The notes under the pieces were generated by a model that was not told the origin of the DNA, ran no database searches, and worked only from the letters and a program-made list of their open reading frames with translations. A stretch of 64,000 nt of DNA from assembly GCF_036632915.2 (NCBI RefSeq), contig NZ_CP155552.1, positions 930,001 through 994,000 of the forward strand, given 5' to 3'. The number at the start of each line of letters is the position of its first letter. The first letter of the stretch is position 1. The DNA comes from Faecalibacterium taiwanense. Its GTDB lineage: Bacteria; Bacillota; Clostridia; Oscillospirales; Ruminococcaceae. Below, one piece after another: positions 44,421 to 52,516 of the stretch. The position numbers and the translations under genes were made by a program.

Positions 44421-44630
44421 ATGAAATACCTGTCTACATTTGAAGTTGCCGAAAAATGGGGCATTTCTCCCCGGAGAGTTGGTATTCTCTGCAACAATGA
44501 CCGAATACCGGGCGCACAGCGGGCAGGAAGCCGCTGGATCATCCCGGAGGACGCTGAAAAGCCGACAGATGCCCGCATCAAAAGCGGAAAATATATCAAA
44601 CTGAAAGCTGACAGAGAGGAGGAAGCATAA
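44421..44630 (+). CDS. Excisionase/MerR-like helix-turn-helix protein
   Basis: 69 residues. MKYLSTFEVAEKWGISPRRV is a winged HTH of the MerR/Xis type, followed by CNNDRIPGAQRAGSRWIIP (wing). It may regulate the element or serve as recombination directionality factor. CAGGAGG lies upstream and its stop overlaps the next start region (TAATG). Confidence 0.8.
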   Translation: MKYLSTFEVAEKWGISPRRVGILCNNDRIPGAQRAGSRWIIPEDAEKPTDARIKSGKYIKLKADREEEA

Positions 44631-45472
44631 TGGCAGATACTTATTTACCCGCCGATGTCCGAAAAAGAATCGTTGATGTGATGAGAGAACGCAAGATGAC
44701 CCAGCGAGAGCTGGCACTTCGGATTGATGTAAATGAAAGCACAATCAGTCGCTTCCTCAGCGGAAAGACAGAGAAGTTGAGCGAAGAAAGCGTTATCCGC
44801 ATCGCCAGAGTGTTCAATGTGTCCACGGATTTTATCTTGGGTACTACCGTAATCCCGGACAAAAAGAACTACGATATTTCAGAGCTTGGGTTATCTGTTG
44901 AAGCTGCAAAGAATCTTTATACCGGAAAGGTCAACAATGATGTAGTCAACCGTCTGCTTGAAAATCCCCGCTTTGCCACGGTTACTTATATGATTGCACA
45001 GTATATGGATGATACCCTTGCAGGAGGATATGCCGCACAAAATCAGATGTATGCTACCCTCAGTTCCATGCTGCTGGGGATAAACAAAACCAGTGCCGCA
45101 GTACAGGCAGCAAGAACCGCCAATGCTATGAAAGTTCCCGCTTATCAGGCTGACCAGACTACGATCCAGAACACCTTTATGACGGTGGTTAAGGAAATCA
45201 AGAAAGAAGCAGGCAGCGATTTGGCCGCAGCCAAGGCAATCAGCAAGGAAACCACTGAGAGGATGTTTACCGAGCTGACCAAGGGACAGGATACGCCCGT
45301 TCCGACCATTACGCCGGAAGCTGTTGCAGATGCCGTCACGGGCAGTGTTTCCGGTATGGATTATGTCAATCAGGAAGCATTGCTGAACTTCAACCAGTCA
45401 TTGGTTGACCTTTTGAAAACGACTCTGCAACAGCCGGAATCACAGGGACAAAGCGATGACACCACAGAATAA
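44630..45472 (+). CDS. XRE-family transcriptional regulator
   Basis: 280 residues. The N-terminal HTH is MTQRELALRIDVNESTISRF, continuing as LSGKTEKLSEESVIRIARVF. The remaining 200 residues (YAAQNQMYATLSSMLLGINK and on) are helical without a known domain. It is the second gene in a chain with the sigma factor and probably senses or represses element functions. Confidence 0.85.
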   Translation: MADTYLPADVRKRIVDVMRERKMTQRELALRIDVNESTISRFLSGKTEKLSEESVIRIARVFNVSTDFILGTTVIPDKKNYDISELGLSVEAAKNLYTGKVNNDVVNRLLENPRFATVTYMIAQYMDDTLAGGYAAQNQMYATLSSMLLGINKTSAAVQAARTANAMKVPAYQADQTTIQNTFMTVVKEIKKEAGSDLAAAKAISKETTERMFTELTKGQDTPVPTITPEAVADAVTGSVSGMDYVNQEALLNFNQSLVDLLKTTLQQPESQGQSDDTTE

Positions 45473-46094
45473 CGAAGAACTCTGTATTGCGGCGCAGGGC
45501 GGCGACAAATGGGCGGAAAATGCCCTTGTAGAGAACAATCTGCGATTCATCCGAAAGACGGCATATGAAATATGGAGCGCACAGCGGGAGCTGAACGCTG
45601 CCCTCGGCATTGAACTGAACGATTTGGTGCAGGAGGGTTCCTTGGGGCTTCTGGGCTGCATAAGCAGCTTTCAACCCGACTACGGGAACAAGTTTCTGAC
45701 CTATGCTGCCCCGGCTATTCATAACGCCATGCTGGACTACATCCGCAGGCAGAATCCCACCTTTGAAGCCAAAAATCTGGACTGTATTATCCGTCTGGAT
45801 GAGGTCAAAAAGGGCGAAAACAAGGGACGGCATGAATTTATAGCCGATTCCAGAATACAGAACCCGGAACAGATTTTCATCGCCAAGGAAACTCACGAAG
45901 AAATCCATACAGCTCTGCAAATGATTGAGGAACGAGATAAAGCTTACCTTTGGTATCGTTTTGGCTTTGAGGACGATGTACTCCATCCCTTGAACGAAAC
46001 AGCGAAGCACTTCCACCTGTCAGAGAGCAGGGCAAAGTCCACGGAAAAGCTGGCTCTGGATAACTTCTGGTTGGAATTGCCTTGGTGGTATTGA
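45456..46094 (+). CDS. RNA polymerase sigma-70 family factor
   Basis: 212 residues. Region 2 is visible in ALVENNLRFIRKTAYEIW, IELNDLVQEGSLGLLGCISS, FLTYAAPAIHNAMLDYIRRQ; the C-terminal part has a weak region 4 (LNETAKHFHLSESRAKSTEK). Overlaps the XRE gene by 17 bases. It could drive the element's own operons, e.g. conjugation or the downstream transporter. Confidence 0.85.
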   Translation: MTPQNNEELCIAAQGGDKWAENALVENNLRFIRKTAYEIWSAQRELNAALGIELNDLVQEGSLGLLGCISSFQPDYGNKFLTYAAPAIHNAMLDYIRRQNPTFEAKNLDCIIRLDEVKKGENKGRHEFIADSRIQNPEQIFIAKETHEEIHTALQMIEERDKAYLWYRFGFEDDVLHPLNETAKHFHLSESRAKSTEKLALDNFWLELPWWY

Positions 46095-46123
46095 GCGAAA
46101 AATAGTATAGATTGGAGAATTAA

Positions 46124-46800
46124 ATGGAACAAATTTTAATCATAGAAGATGATACAGGCTTAAATCAAGGATTATGCCGTGCTTTGAAGTCTGAAAACCG
46201 CCAAGTCGTTTCCTGCCTGAATTTGAAGACCGCACGGGAACAGTTAGCTTGCGGCAGCGTATTACTGGTGCTTCTGGACATCAATCTGCCGGACGGCAGT
46301 GGGCTGGATTTTTGCAAGAGCTGAAAGCCGCCGCCCCGGTGCGCCCGGTGATTTTGCTGACTGCCAATGATACCGATATGGATATTGTAGTTGGGCTGGA
46401 ACAGGGTGCAGATGATTACATCACGAAGCCCTTTTCTCTGTCGGTTTTGCGGGCGAGGGTCAATACGCAGCTACGAAAAAATGCGGTTTCTGTCCCTGCA
46501 AAGACTTTTCAAATTGACCGTTTTGTATTTGACTTTGACCAGATGCAGTTTTCCGCAGACGGTGCCAACGTAGAACTCAGCAAAACAGAACAAAAGCTCC
46601 TTCGTCTGCTGGTGGAAAATCAGGGCAACGCTATGAGCCGTGGCGATCTGATCGACCGCATCTGGACGGATGGAGCGGAGTATGTAGATGAAAATGCCCT
46701 GTCTGTGACTGTCAAACGGCTTCGGGATAAGCTGGGAGCGCAGAACTATATCCAGACGGTCTACGGCATCGGCTATATGTGGGGAAAGAAGCATGGATAA
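46124..46800 (+). pseudogene. OmpR-type response regulator with one frameshift
   Basis: Receiver domain begins MEQILIIEDDTGLNQGL with the phospho-acceptor Asp in LVLLDINLPDGSGLDF. It breaks at a TGA (46322); the next frame resumes with QELKAAAPVRPVILLTANDT, GADDYITKPF and the winged-helix DNA-binding domain NALSVTVKRLRDKLG. One extra T in the TTTTT run near 46310 restores about 226 residues. It pairs with the histidine kinase that follows, overlapping it by eight bases. Confidence 0.9.
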
Positions 46801-47716
46801 TTGGATTGTAATATTGGAATTTTCCTGCGTTCTGGCTGCGGCACTTGCAATTTATGCAAACTACCGCCGAACCAAAAAGACGATGGACACAATCGATCAG
46901 ATGCTGGATGCTGCCGTCGAGGGTACTTACTCCGAAACAAATTTTGATGAAAGCCGCTTATCGGCTCTGGAAACCAAATTTGCCCACTATCTATCCTCCT
47001 CCGCTATTTCCGCCCGGAATGTGACCATCGAGAAAGATAAAATCAAAACGCTGATTGCCGATATTTCCCACCAGACCAAGACGCCCATTGCCAATCTTCT
47101 GCTTTACAGCGAATTGATTGCAGAGGAAGAATTGCCCGGGGATATGCACTCCAATGTGGAAGCCATCCATCAGCAGACAGAGAAACTGCGTTTCTTAATT
47201 GATTCTCTGGTGAAGTTGTCCCGGCTGGAAAATGGGATTTTGACCCTATCACCCAGGCAGGAGTCTGTTCAACCGATGCTGGACGGTATTGCGGCTCAGT
47301 ATGGTTCCAAGACAAAACAAAAGGGATTGGTACTGCAAATCTCTGAAACAACTTCTTCTGCCTGCTGCGACCCCAAATGGACAACAGAAGCCTTGGGCAA
47401 TTTGGTGGACAACGCTATCAAATACACGCCCTCCGGCAGCATGACGATTTCCGCAGCAGAATATGAACTCTTTACCCGTATTGATGTGACGGACACGGGC
47501 ATCGGTATTGAAGAATCTGAACAGCCGAAGATCTTCTCCCGCTTCTATCGTTCGGAAGCCGTCCGGGAAAATGAGGGCGTGGGCATCGGCCTGTATCTGG
47601 CACGGGAGATTATTTCCGGGGAGGGTGGGTACATCAAACTGACCTCGGAACCGGGAAAAGGCTCCACTTTTTCTGTATTTCTTCCGAGACAAGCTGAAAT
47701 CTTACAAAACTGTTAG
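46793..47716 (+). CDS. Sensor histidine kinase
   Basis: 307 residues with one N-terminal membrane segment (WIVILEFSCVLAAALAIYAN), no sensor domain, the H-box DISHQTKTPIANLLLYSELI, N-box LGNLVDNAIKYTP and G-boxes DTGIGIEESEQ and GVGIGLYLAREI. The small membrane part resembles intramembrane-sensing kinases that work with ABC transporters of antimicrobial peptides. It probably senses through the ABC permease encoded downstream. Confidence 0.92.
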   Translation: MDNWIVILEFSCVLAAALAIYANYRRTKKTMDTIDQMLDAAVEGTYSETNFDESRLSALETKFAHYLSSSAISARNVTIEKDKIKTLIADISHQTKTPIANLLLYSELIAEEELPGDMHSNVEAIHQQTEKLRFLIDSLVKLSRLENGILTLSPRQESVQPMLDGIAAQYGSKTKQKGLVLQISETTSSACCDPKWTTEALGNLVDNAIKYTPSGSMTISAAEYELFTRIDVTDTGIGIEESEQPKIFSRFYRSEAVRENEGVGIGLYLAREIISGEGGYIKLTSEPGKGSTFSVFLPRQAEILQNC

Positions 47717-47764
47717 AATTGAACTCCGTCTTGAAAGATTGTGGAAAGAATTGTGTGATATGAT

Positions 47765-47803
47765 CTGTATGCAGGAACATAAAACCCTGCATACAGATTT
47801 TTT
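47765..47803 (+). terminator. Terminator/attenuator between kinase and ABC genes
   Basis: CTGTATGCAGG pairs with CCTGCATACAG and is followed by ATTTTTT, 18 bases before the ABC ATPase gene. It splits the regulator operon from the transporter genes and may be read through under induction. Confidence 0.8.
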
Positions 47804-47820
47804 AATGGAGGTACGAGTTT

Positions 47821-48492
47821 ATGAATATTTTACAGGCAAATGACCTGACGAAGATTTACGGCTCCGGTGAAAACGCAGTTCATGCATTGGATGGAGTTGA
47901 TTTAAGTGTAAAGAAGGGCGAATTTGTTGCAATTGTCGGCACATCCGGCTCCGGCAAATCCACGCTGCTGCACATGCTGGGCGGGCTGGATCGCCCTACA
48001 AGCGGCACGGTCATGGTGGACGGACAGGATATTTTCTCCCTGAAGGAGGAAGCGCTGACCATCTTCCGCCGCAGGAAAATCGGCTTTGTATTTCAGAGCT
48101 ACAATCTTGTTCCGGTGCTGAATGTATATGAAAATATCATTCTACCCACTGAACTGGATGGCGGAAAGGTAAACAAGGCTTTTGTGCAGCAGATTGTACA
48201 GACGCTTGGACTGAGCGACCGTCTGGATGCGCTGCCCAATCAGCTCTCTGGCGGTCAACAGCAGCGAGTAGCCATTGCCCGTGCGCTGGCGGCAGCACCC
48301 GCTATCATTCTGGCAGATGAACCCACCGGTAATCTGGATTCCAAAACCAGCCAGGATGTATTGAGCCTTTTGAAAGTCACCAGTCAAAAGTTCACCCAGA
48401 CAATCGTAATGATCACTCACAACGAAGAAATTGCGCAGATGGCAGACCGCATTATCCGTATCGAAGATGGTCGGATCGTCTCCCAGAACTAA
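47821..48492 (+). CDS. ABC transporter ATP-binding protein (MacB/BceA type)
   Basis: 223 residues. Walker [18 protein letters not shown]-loop [16 protein letters not shown], signature [16 protein letters not shown], Walker [14 protein letters not shown] and H-loop [10 protein letters not shown] are all present. Works with the FtsX-like permease that follows by 16 bases. Confidence 0.95.
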   Translation: MNILQANDLTKIYGSGENAVHALDGVDLSVKKGEFVAIVGTSGSGKSTLLHMLGGLDRPTSGTVMVDGQDIFSLKEEALTIFRRRKIGFVFQSYNLVPVLNVYENIILPTELDGGKVNKAFVQQIVQTLGLSDRLDALPNQLSGGQQQRVAIARALAAAPAIILADEPTGNLDSKTSQDVLSLLKVTSQKFTQTIVMITHNEEIAQMADRIIRIEDGRIVSQN

Positions 48493-48507
48493 CGGGAGGT
48501 GGCTACG

Positions 48508-51151
48508 ATGAATGTCAAAAACAGAAAATGTATTCGAAAGCTCAGCTTAAAATCTCTTTATGCGAACCGTCGCCGCAATCTGATCGCTATTTTTGCCATT
48601 GCGCTGACAACGCTGCTATTTACTTCCATGTTCACCATTGTCTTGTCACTGAACGCCAGCTATGAAACCTACCAGTTTCGGCAGGTAGGCGGCTATGCGC
48701 ATGGCACCTTTAAGGATGTTTCCCCGAGCAGGCGGAACGCATCGCTGCCCACCCAAAGGTGAAGGCTACGGGGGCACGGAAGGTAATCGGTATCACTGCG
48801 GAGGGGTCTTTGCCAAAATACCGGCAGAGATCAGCTACATGGATGCCAACTGTACTAAATGGAGCTATGCAACCCCTACTACCGGACGGATGCCCGAAAG
48901 CGGCAAAGAGGTAGCCATGGATACGGCAGCGTTGCAGCTGCTTGGCGTAACGCCGGAGCTGGGCGCAAAGGTCACGGTTTCCTATTCCATTACGGACAAG
49001 GATCAAACCGCCTTTACTGTAACAGATGCCTTTACGCTGGTAGGCTATTGGGACTATGATGAACTAATGCCTGTTCATTACATCAACATCAGCCGTGATT
49101 ACGCAGATGACATCGAAGCGCAGGCAGTGAAAACAGGTTTACAGCCTTTCCGCACCGATTTGAATGTCATGCTGGCCTCCGGCACAAACATTCAAGGGCA
49201 GATGGAGCAGGTGGATACCGATCTTGGCTACACATGGGACAGCTATACCGATCCCAACAGCGTCCGGATCGGCGTCAATTGGGGATATACCTCATCCCAG
49301 CTGGAGTCACAGCTCGATCCAGAGCTGATGGTCGCCATAGCAGCTTTTTTGCTGCTGGTGATTTTCACTGGGTATCTTATCATCTATAACATTTTCCAGA
49401 TCTCTGTTGCGGGAGATATCCGGTTTTACGGACTTCTGAAAACCATTGGCACAACGCCCCGGCAGCTCAAACGCATCATTCGCCAGCAGGCACTTCTGCT
49501 TTGTCTGATCGGTATTCCGGCGGGGCTGCTGCTGGGCTACGGCATTGGCGCCGTTTTGGTTCCTGTTGTCTTGCGCTCCACCCAGTTGGATGCAGGCATC
49601 ACCACCATCAGCACATCGCCTGTGATCTTCCTTGGTTCTATGCTGTTTGCCCTGTTGACGGTGCTCTTGTCCTGTTCCAAGCCCGGAAAAATGGCAGCCA
49701 AGGTCTCTCCGGTAGAGGCTACCAAATATACGGATGCGATACAGACTAAGAAAAAACAGCGCAGCACCCGGGGAGCCAAGCTCCATCAGATGGCCTTTGC
49801 CAATCTGGGACGAAACAAGAAAAAAACGGTGCTGGTGGTGGTGTCTCTGGCACTGTCGGTGACACTGTTCAATGCGCTGTGTGCCTTTGTGGGCGGCTTC
49901 AGCATGGAGAAGTATGTATCCACCATGACCTGCGCCGATTTTATCGTCAGCACTCCCGACTATTTTCGTTATAACTCGAGTGCAGATGAATTTATCACCC
50001 AGGAGCAAATAGAGGATATCTCCGCAAACACAAAGGCCAGTCTTTCCGGCACGGGATATGCTGTGCGAAAACCCGCCTACCTGTGGATGACGGAGGATGC
50101 TCTGCGACAGGACTATGCAAGGTACGAAAGCGCCGAGCAGTTGGACAGCCATATGAGCCGTCTGGAGCACCGAGGCAATATGGTGATGGGAGATACCAGG
50201 ATCGAGGCTCTGGACAACAGCCTGTTTGACAAGCTGCAAGTGTTCGACGGAGATATTTCTCCTATGTTGGAGTCGGATAATCACTCTATTGCCATTGCGG
50301 TTTCCTTAGATGACTACGGCAATCTGCCCAATCCTGAATACTACCCCAAGGTGGGAGACACAATCACGGCTACCTATGCGGACGATGTGAAATATATCGA
50401 CAGCCGCACCGGGGAACTCACCGAGGATACACCGGAGGAGTACTTTCAGGAAAAACTGTATGGAGCCAGAGATGTAGAGTACACGGTCTGCGCCTTGGTA
50501 GAGGTTCCCTATTCCATGAGTTATCGTTATGGTGGTATTGGATATAATGCAGTTTTGTCTGTGGACACTGCTCAGCGGGACAGTGGTGGTGCGGCCATTC
50601 CGATGCTCTACCTGTTCGACACAGTGGACGAAGTTGACGAGGCCGAAGCAGAGCAATATCTATCGAAGCTCACTGCCGGTGAGTTTTCGCCCTTGATGTA
50701 TGAAAGCAAGGCCACGGCTCGCTCTGAATTTGCTCAGTTCCGGCAGATGTTCCTTCTGATAGGTGGTATCCTCTGTGCTATCATTGGGCTGGTGGGACTC
50801 TTGAATTTTTTCAACGCCATGATGACCGGTATTCTTTCCCGCCGCCGTGAATTTGCTGTGCTTCAGGCTGTAGGAATGACGAACCGGCAGCTCAAAACCA
50901 TGCTGATCTATGAGGGAGTGTTTTACGCAATGTCTTCCGTAGCGGCGGCCTTTATGCTGTCGCTGGTGATGGGACCTCTTGCGGGAAAAATGCTGGGCAG
51001 TATGTTCTGGTTCTTTGAGTATCGATTCACCATTCTGCCTGTCCTGCTGACAATTCCGGTATTTCTTCTGCTGGGGTGGCTGATCCCCTGCATGATGTAT
51101 GACAACGCAGAGAAATGCAGCGTTGTAGAGCAATTAAGGGATGCTCAATAA
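48508..51151 (+). pseudogene. FtsX-domain ABC permease with two single-base frameshifts
   Basis: About 880 residues when repaired. The N-terminus MNVKNRKCIRKLSLKSLYAN ends near 48741; one extra G (CCCCGAGC) restores VSPEQAERIAAHPKVKATGA, and one extra T (GTCTTTGCC) restores EGSFAKIPAEIS, after which the frame is open to 51151. It has two FtsX modules with about ten membrane segments, and a long extracellular domain, as in BceB/ MacB-like peptide exporters. The neighbour kinase and regulator suggest induction by a cell-envelope antimicrobial. Start at 48508 has GGAGGTGG upstream. Confidence 0.88.
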
Positions 51152-51202
51152 CTGTTAAGCAAAAAACGGCCCTCTGCCAAGAAAAAGGCAGAGGGCTGAG
51201 TT

Positions 51203-51448
51203 TTAATCTAAGGGTTTACATTCAGTTACAGTTTTTAGATAAATTTCGGGATCACCGTTCAATATCAAGTCTGCATATCCAATCGGATCATTGTAGATCA
51301 GATAGTCCAATTCTGACCGCTGATACATATTATCGGCAACCTCATTCTCCACGGCGGTACAGTCTATTGAAATCATGCTGCCATCAGCGAAGCAAAGCTC
51401 CACGCAGGCGGTGTCGATGTTAAATTCACAAGAAATCATATTTTTCAT
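51203..51448 (-). CDS. DUF6061-like small protein
   Basis: 81 residues: MKNMISCEFNIDTACVELCF, IDCTAVENEVADNMYQRSEL, DYLIYNDPIGYADLILNGDP. From memory this is the DUF6061 family found on Clostridial mobile elements; function unknown. It lies on the opposite strand at the element's right end. Confidence 0.7.
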   Translation of the reverse strand: MKNMISCEFNIDTACVELCFADGSMISIDCTAVENEVADNMYQRSELDYLIYNDPIGYADLILNGDPEIYLKTVTECKPLD

Positions 51449-51486
51449 GGTATTAACCTCCGATATACATATTTTGAAAAGAAAAA

Positions 51487-51522
51487 CTCCCGCCCAATTC
51501 CTGTTAGGAATCAGACGGGAGT
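51487..51522 (-). terminator. Hairpin with ACTCCCG/CGGGAGT stem
   Basis: AACTCCCGCC pairs with AGACGGGAGTT around CAATTCCTGTTAGGAATC, itself a small stem. T-rich on the minus strand side; possible terminator at the element end. Confidence 0.6.
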
Positions 51523-51559
51523 TCTGTATGCACCCGAAATCCGTCAGCTAACAGTTGAT

Positions 51560-51602
51560 AAGTGAATTAGTTCCTTATCACTGTTAAGCCAAGCTTCCGG
51601 GA
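51560..51602 (-). repeat. Right end of the second mobile element (candidate)
   Basis: Reading leftward from 51602: TCCCGGAAGCTTGGCTTAAC, then AGTGATAAGGAACTAATT. This matches the left end (37840-37882) at most positions in inverted orientation. It also forms a local hairpin AACAGTTGATAAG/CTTATCACTGTT. It ends seven bases from the tRNA-Cys CCA. Confidence 0.5.
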
Positions 51603-51608
51603 ATCTTT

Positions 51609-51683
51609 TGGAGGTGACGACCAGATTTGAACTGGTGGATGAGGGTTTTGCAGACCCTTGCCTTACCACTTGGCCACGTCACC
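51609..51683 (-). tRNA. tRNA-Cys(GCA)
   Basis: 75 bases with CCA. GGTGACG pairs with CGTCACC; stem AGGGT/ACCCT encloses CTGCAAA, anticodon GCA. Confidence 0.94.
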
Positions 51684-51711
51684 ATATTTAGGAGTGAATT
51701 TCCACTCCTGT

Positions 51712-51787
51712 TGGAGCGGCCGACGAGGCTCGAACTCGCTACCTCCACCTTGGCAAGGTGGCGCTCTACCAGATGAGCTACGGCCGC
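51712..51787 (-). tRNA. tRNA-Gly(GCC), copy 1
   Basis: 76 bases with CCA. Acceptor GCGGCCG with CGGCCGC; stem CCACC/GGTGG around TTGCCAA, anticodon GCC. Identical to the copy at 51980. Confidence 0.95.
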
Positions 51788-51873
51788 ATATTCGGTGCAT
51801 TTTACCTTGCACCCATCATTTCTGATGCCCTGAAAACAAGTTTCAAAGTAGGTGAAAGCTTGCGCTTTCTTGG

Positions 51874-51950
51874 TGGCGACCCGGATCGGGCTCGAACCGA
51901 CGACCCCCAGCGTGACAGGCTGGTGCTCTAACCAACTGAGCTACCGGGCC
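51874..51950 (-). tRNA. tRNA-Asp(GTC)
   Basis: 77 bases with CCA. GGCCCGG pairs with CCGGGTC (one G-U); stem CCAGC/GCTGG around CTGTCAC, anticodon GTC. Confidence 0.95.
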
Positions 51951-51979
51951 ATATTGGAGCAACCGTTGCTGCTCCGTTA

Positions 51980-52055
51980 TGGAGCGGCCGACGAGGCTCG
52001 AACTCGCTACCTCCACCTTGGCAAGGTGGCGCTCTACCAGATGAGCTACGGCCGC
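51980..52055 (-). tRNA. tRNA-Gly(GCC), copy 2
   Basis: Same 76-base sequence as the copy at 51712, upstream of tRNA-Asp in the same transcript. Confidence 0.95.
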
Positions 52056-52085
52056 ATATTGGAAACCCTGCTGGGTTTCCTTGAC

Positions 52086-52161
52086 TGGTGCCTCCGATCG
52101 GAATCGAACCAATGACACGGGGATTTTCAGTCCCCTGCTCTACCGACTGAGCTACAGAGGC
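52086..52161 (-). tRNA. tRNA-Phe(GAA)
   Basis: 76 bases with CCA. GCCTCTG pairs with CGGAGGC (one G-U); stem GGGGA/TCCCC around CTGAAAA, anticodon GAA. First gene of the five-tRNA cluster. Confidence 0.95.
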
Positions 52162-52177
52162 GCACCGGACGATGATT

Positions 52178-52205
52178 ATTATACCTGAAATTTCGATTTT
52201 GTAAA
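52178..52205 (-). promoter_or_regulatory. Promoter of the tRNA cluster
   Basis: TTTACA and TATAAT with 16-bp spacing on the minus strand, just before tRNA-Phe. Confidence 0.85.
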
Positions 52206-52348
52206 GGGGTAAATCCAAATTTTTTTCAGAAAATTGAAACTTTCTTGATTTTGGTCGCTCCAGCGCGTAAAATAAGAATGACTTTTTTCAACCTGCTTTT
52301 GGCACATCCGGCGCAGGACGTGCTGTGTGCGGGCGTGCCAAACAGAAA

Positions 52349-52377
52349 TTGACAAATTCAACAACCTATGGTTTAAT
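52349..52377 (+). promoter_or_regulatory. Promoter of parE
   Basis: TTGACA and TTTAAT with 17-bp spacing, about 140 bases before parE. A second AT-rich box (ATTATAGT) is at 52429. The rest of 52206-52516 shows no gene. Confidence 0.7.
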
Positions 52378-52516
52378 GAAAATGAAATGATTCAGGCGCT
52401 TTTGCCCTTTTTCTCTGTGTATACCTATATTATAGTAAGAAAAGGGCAGAGGCGTTTTATGATTTGACTACAGACGGCCCGCTTTTTGCAAGAAAGGCCG
52501 GGCCGGGAGGAGCAGC

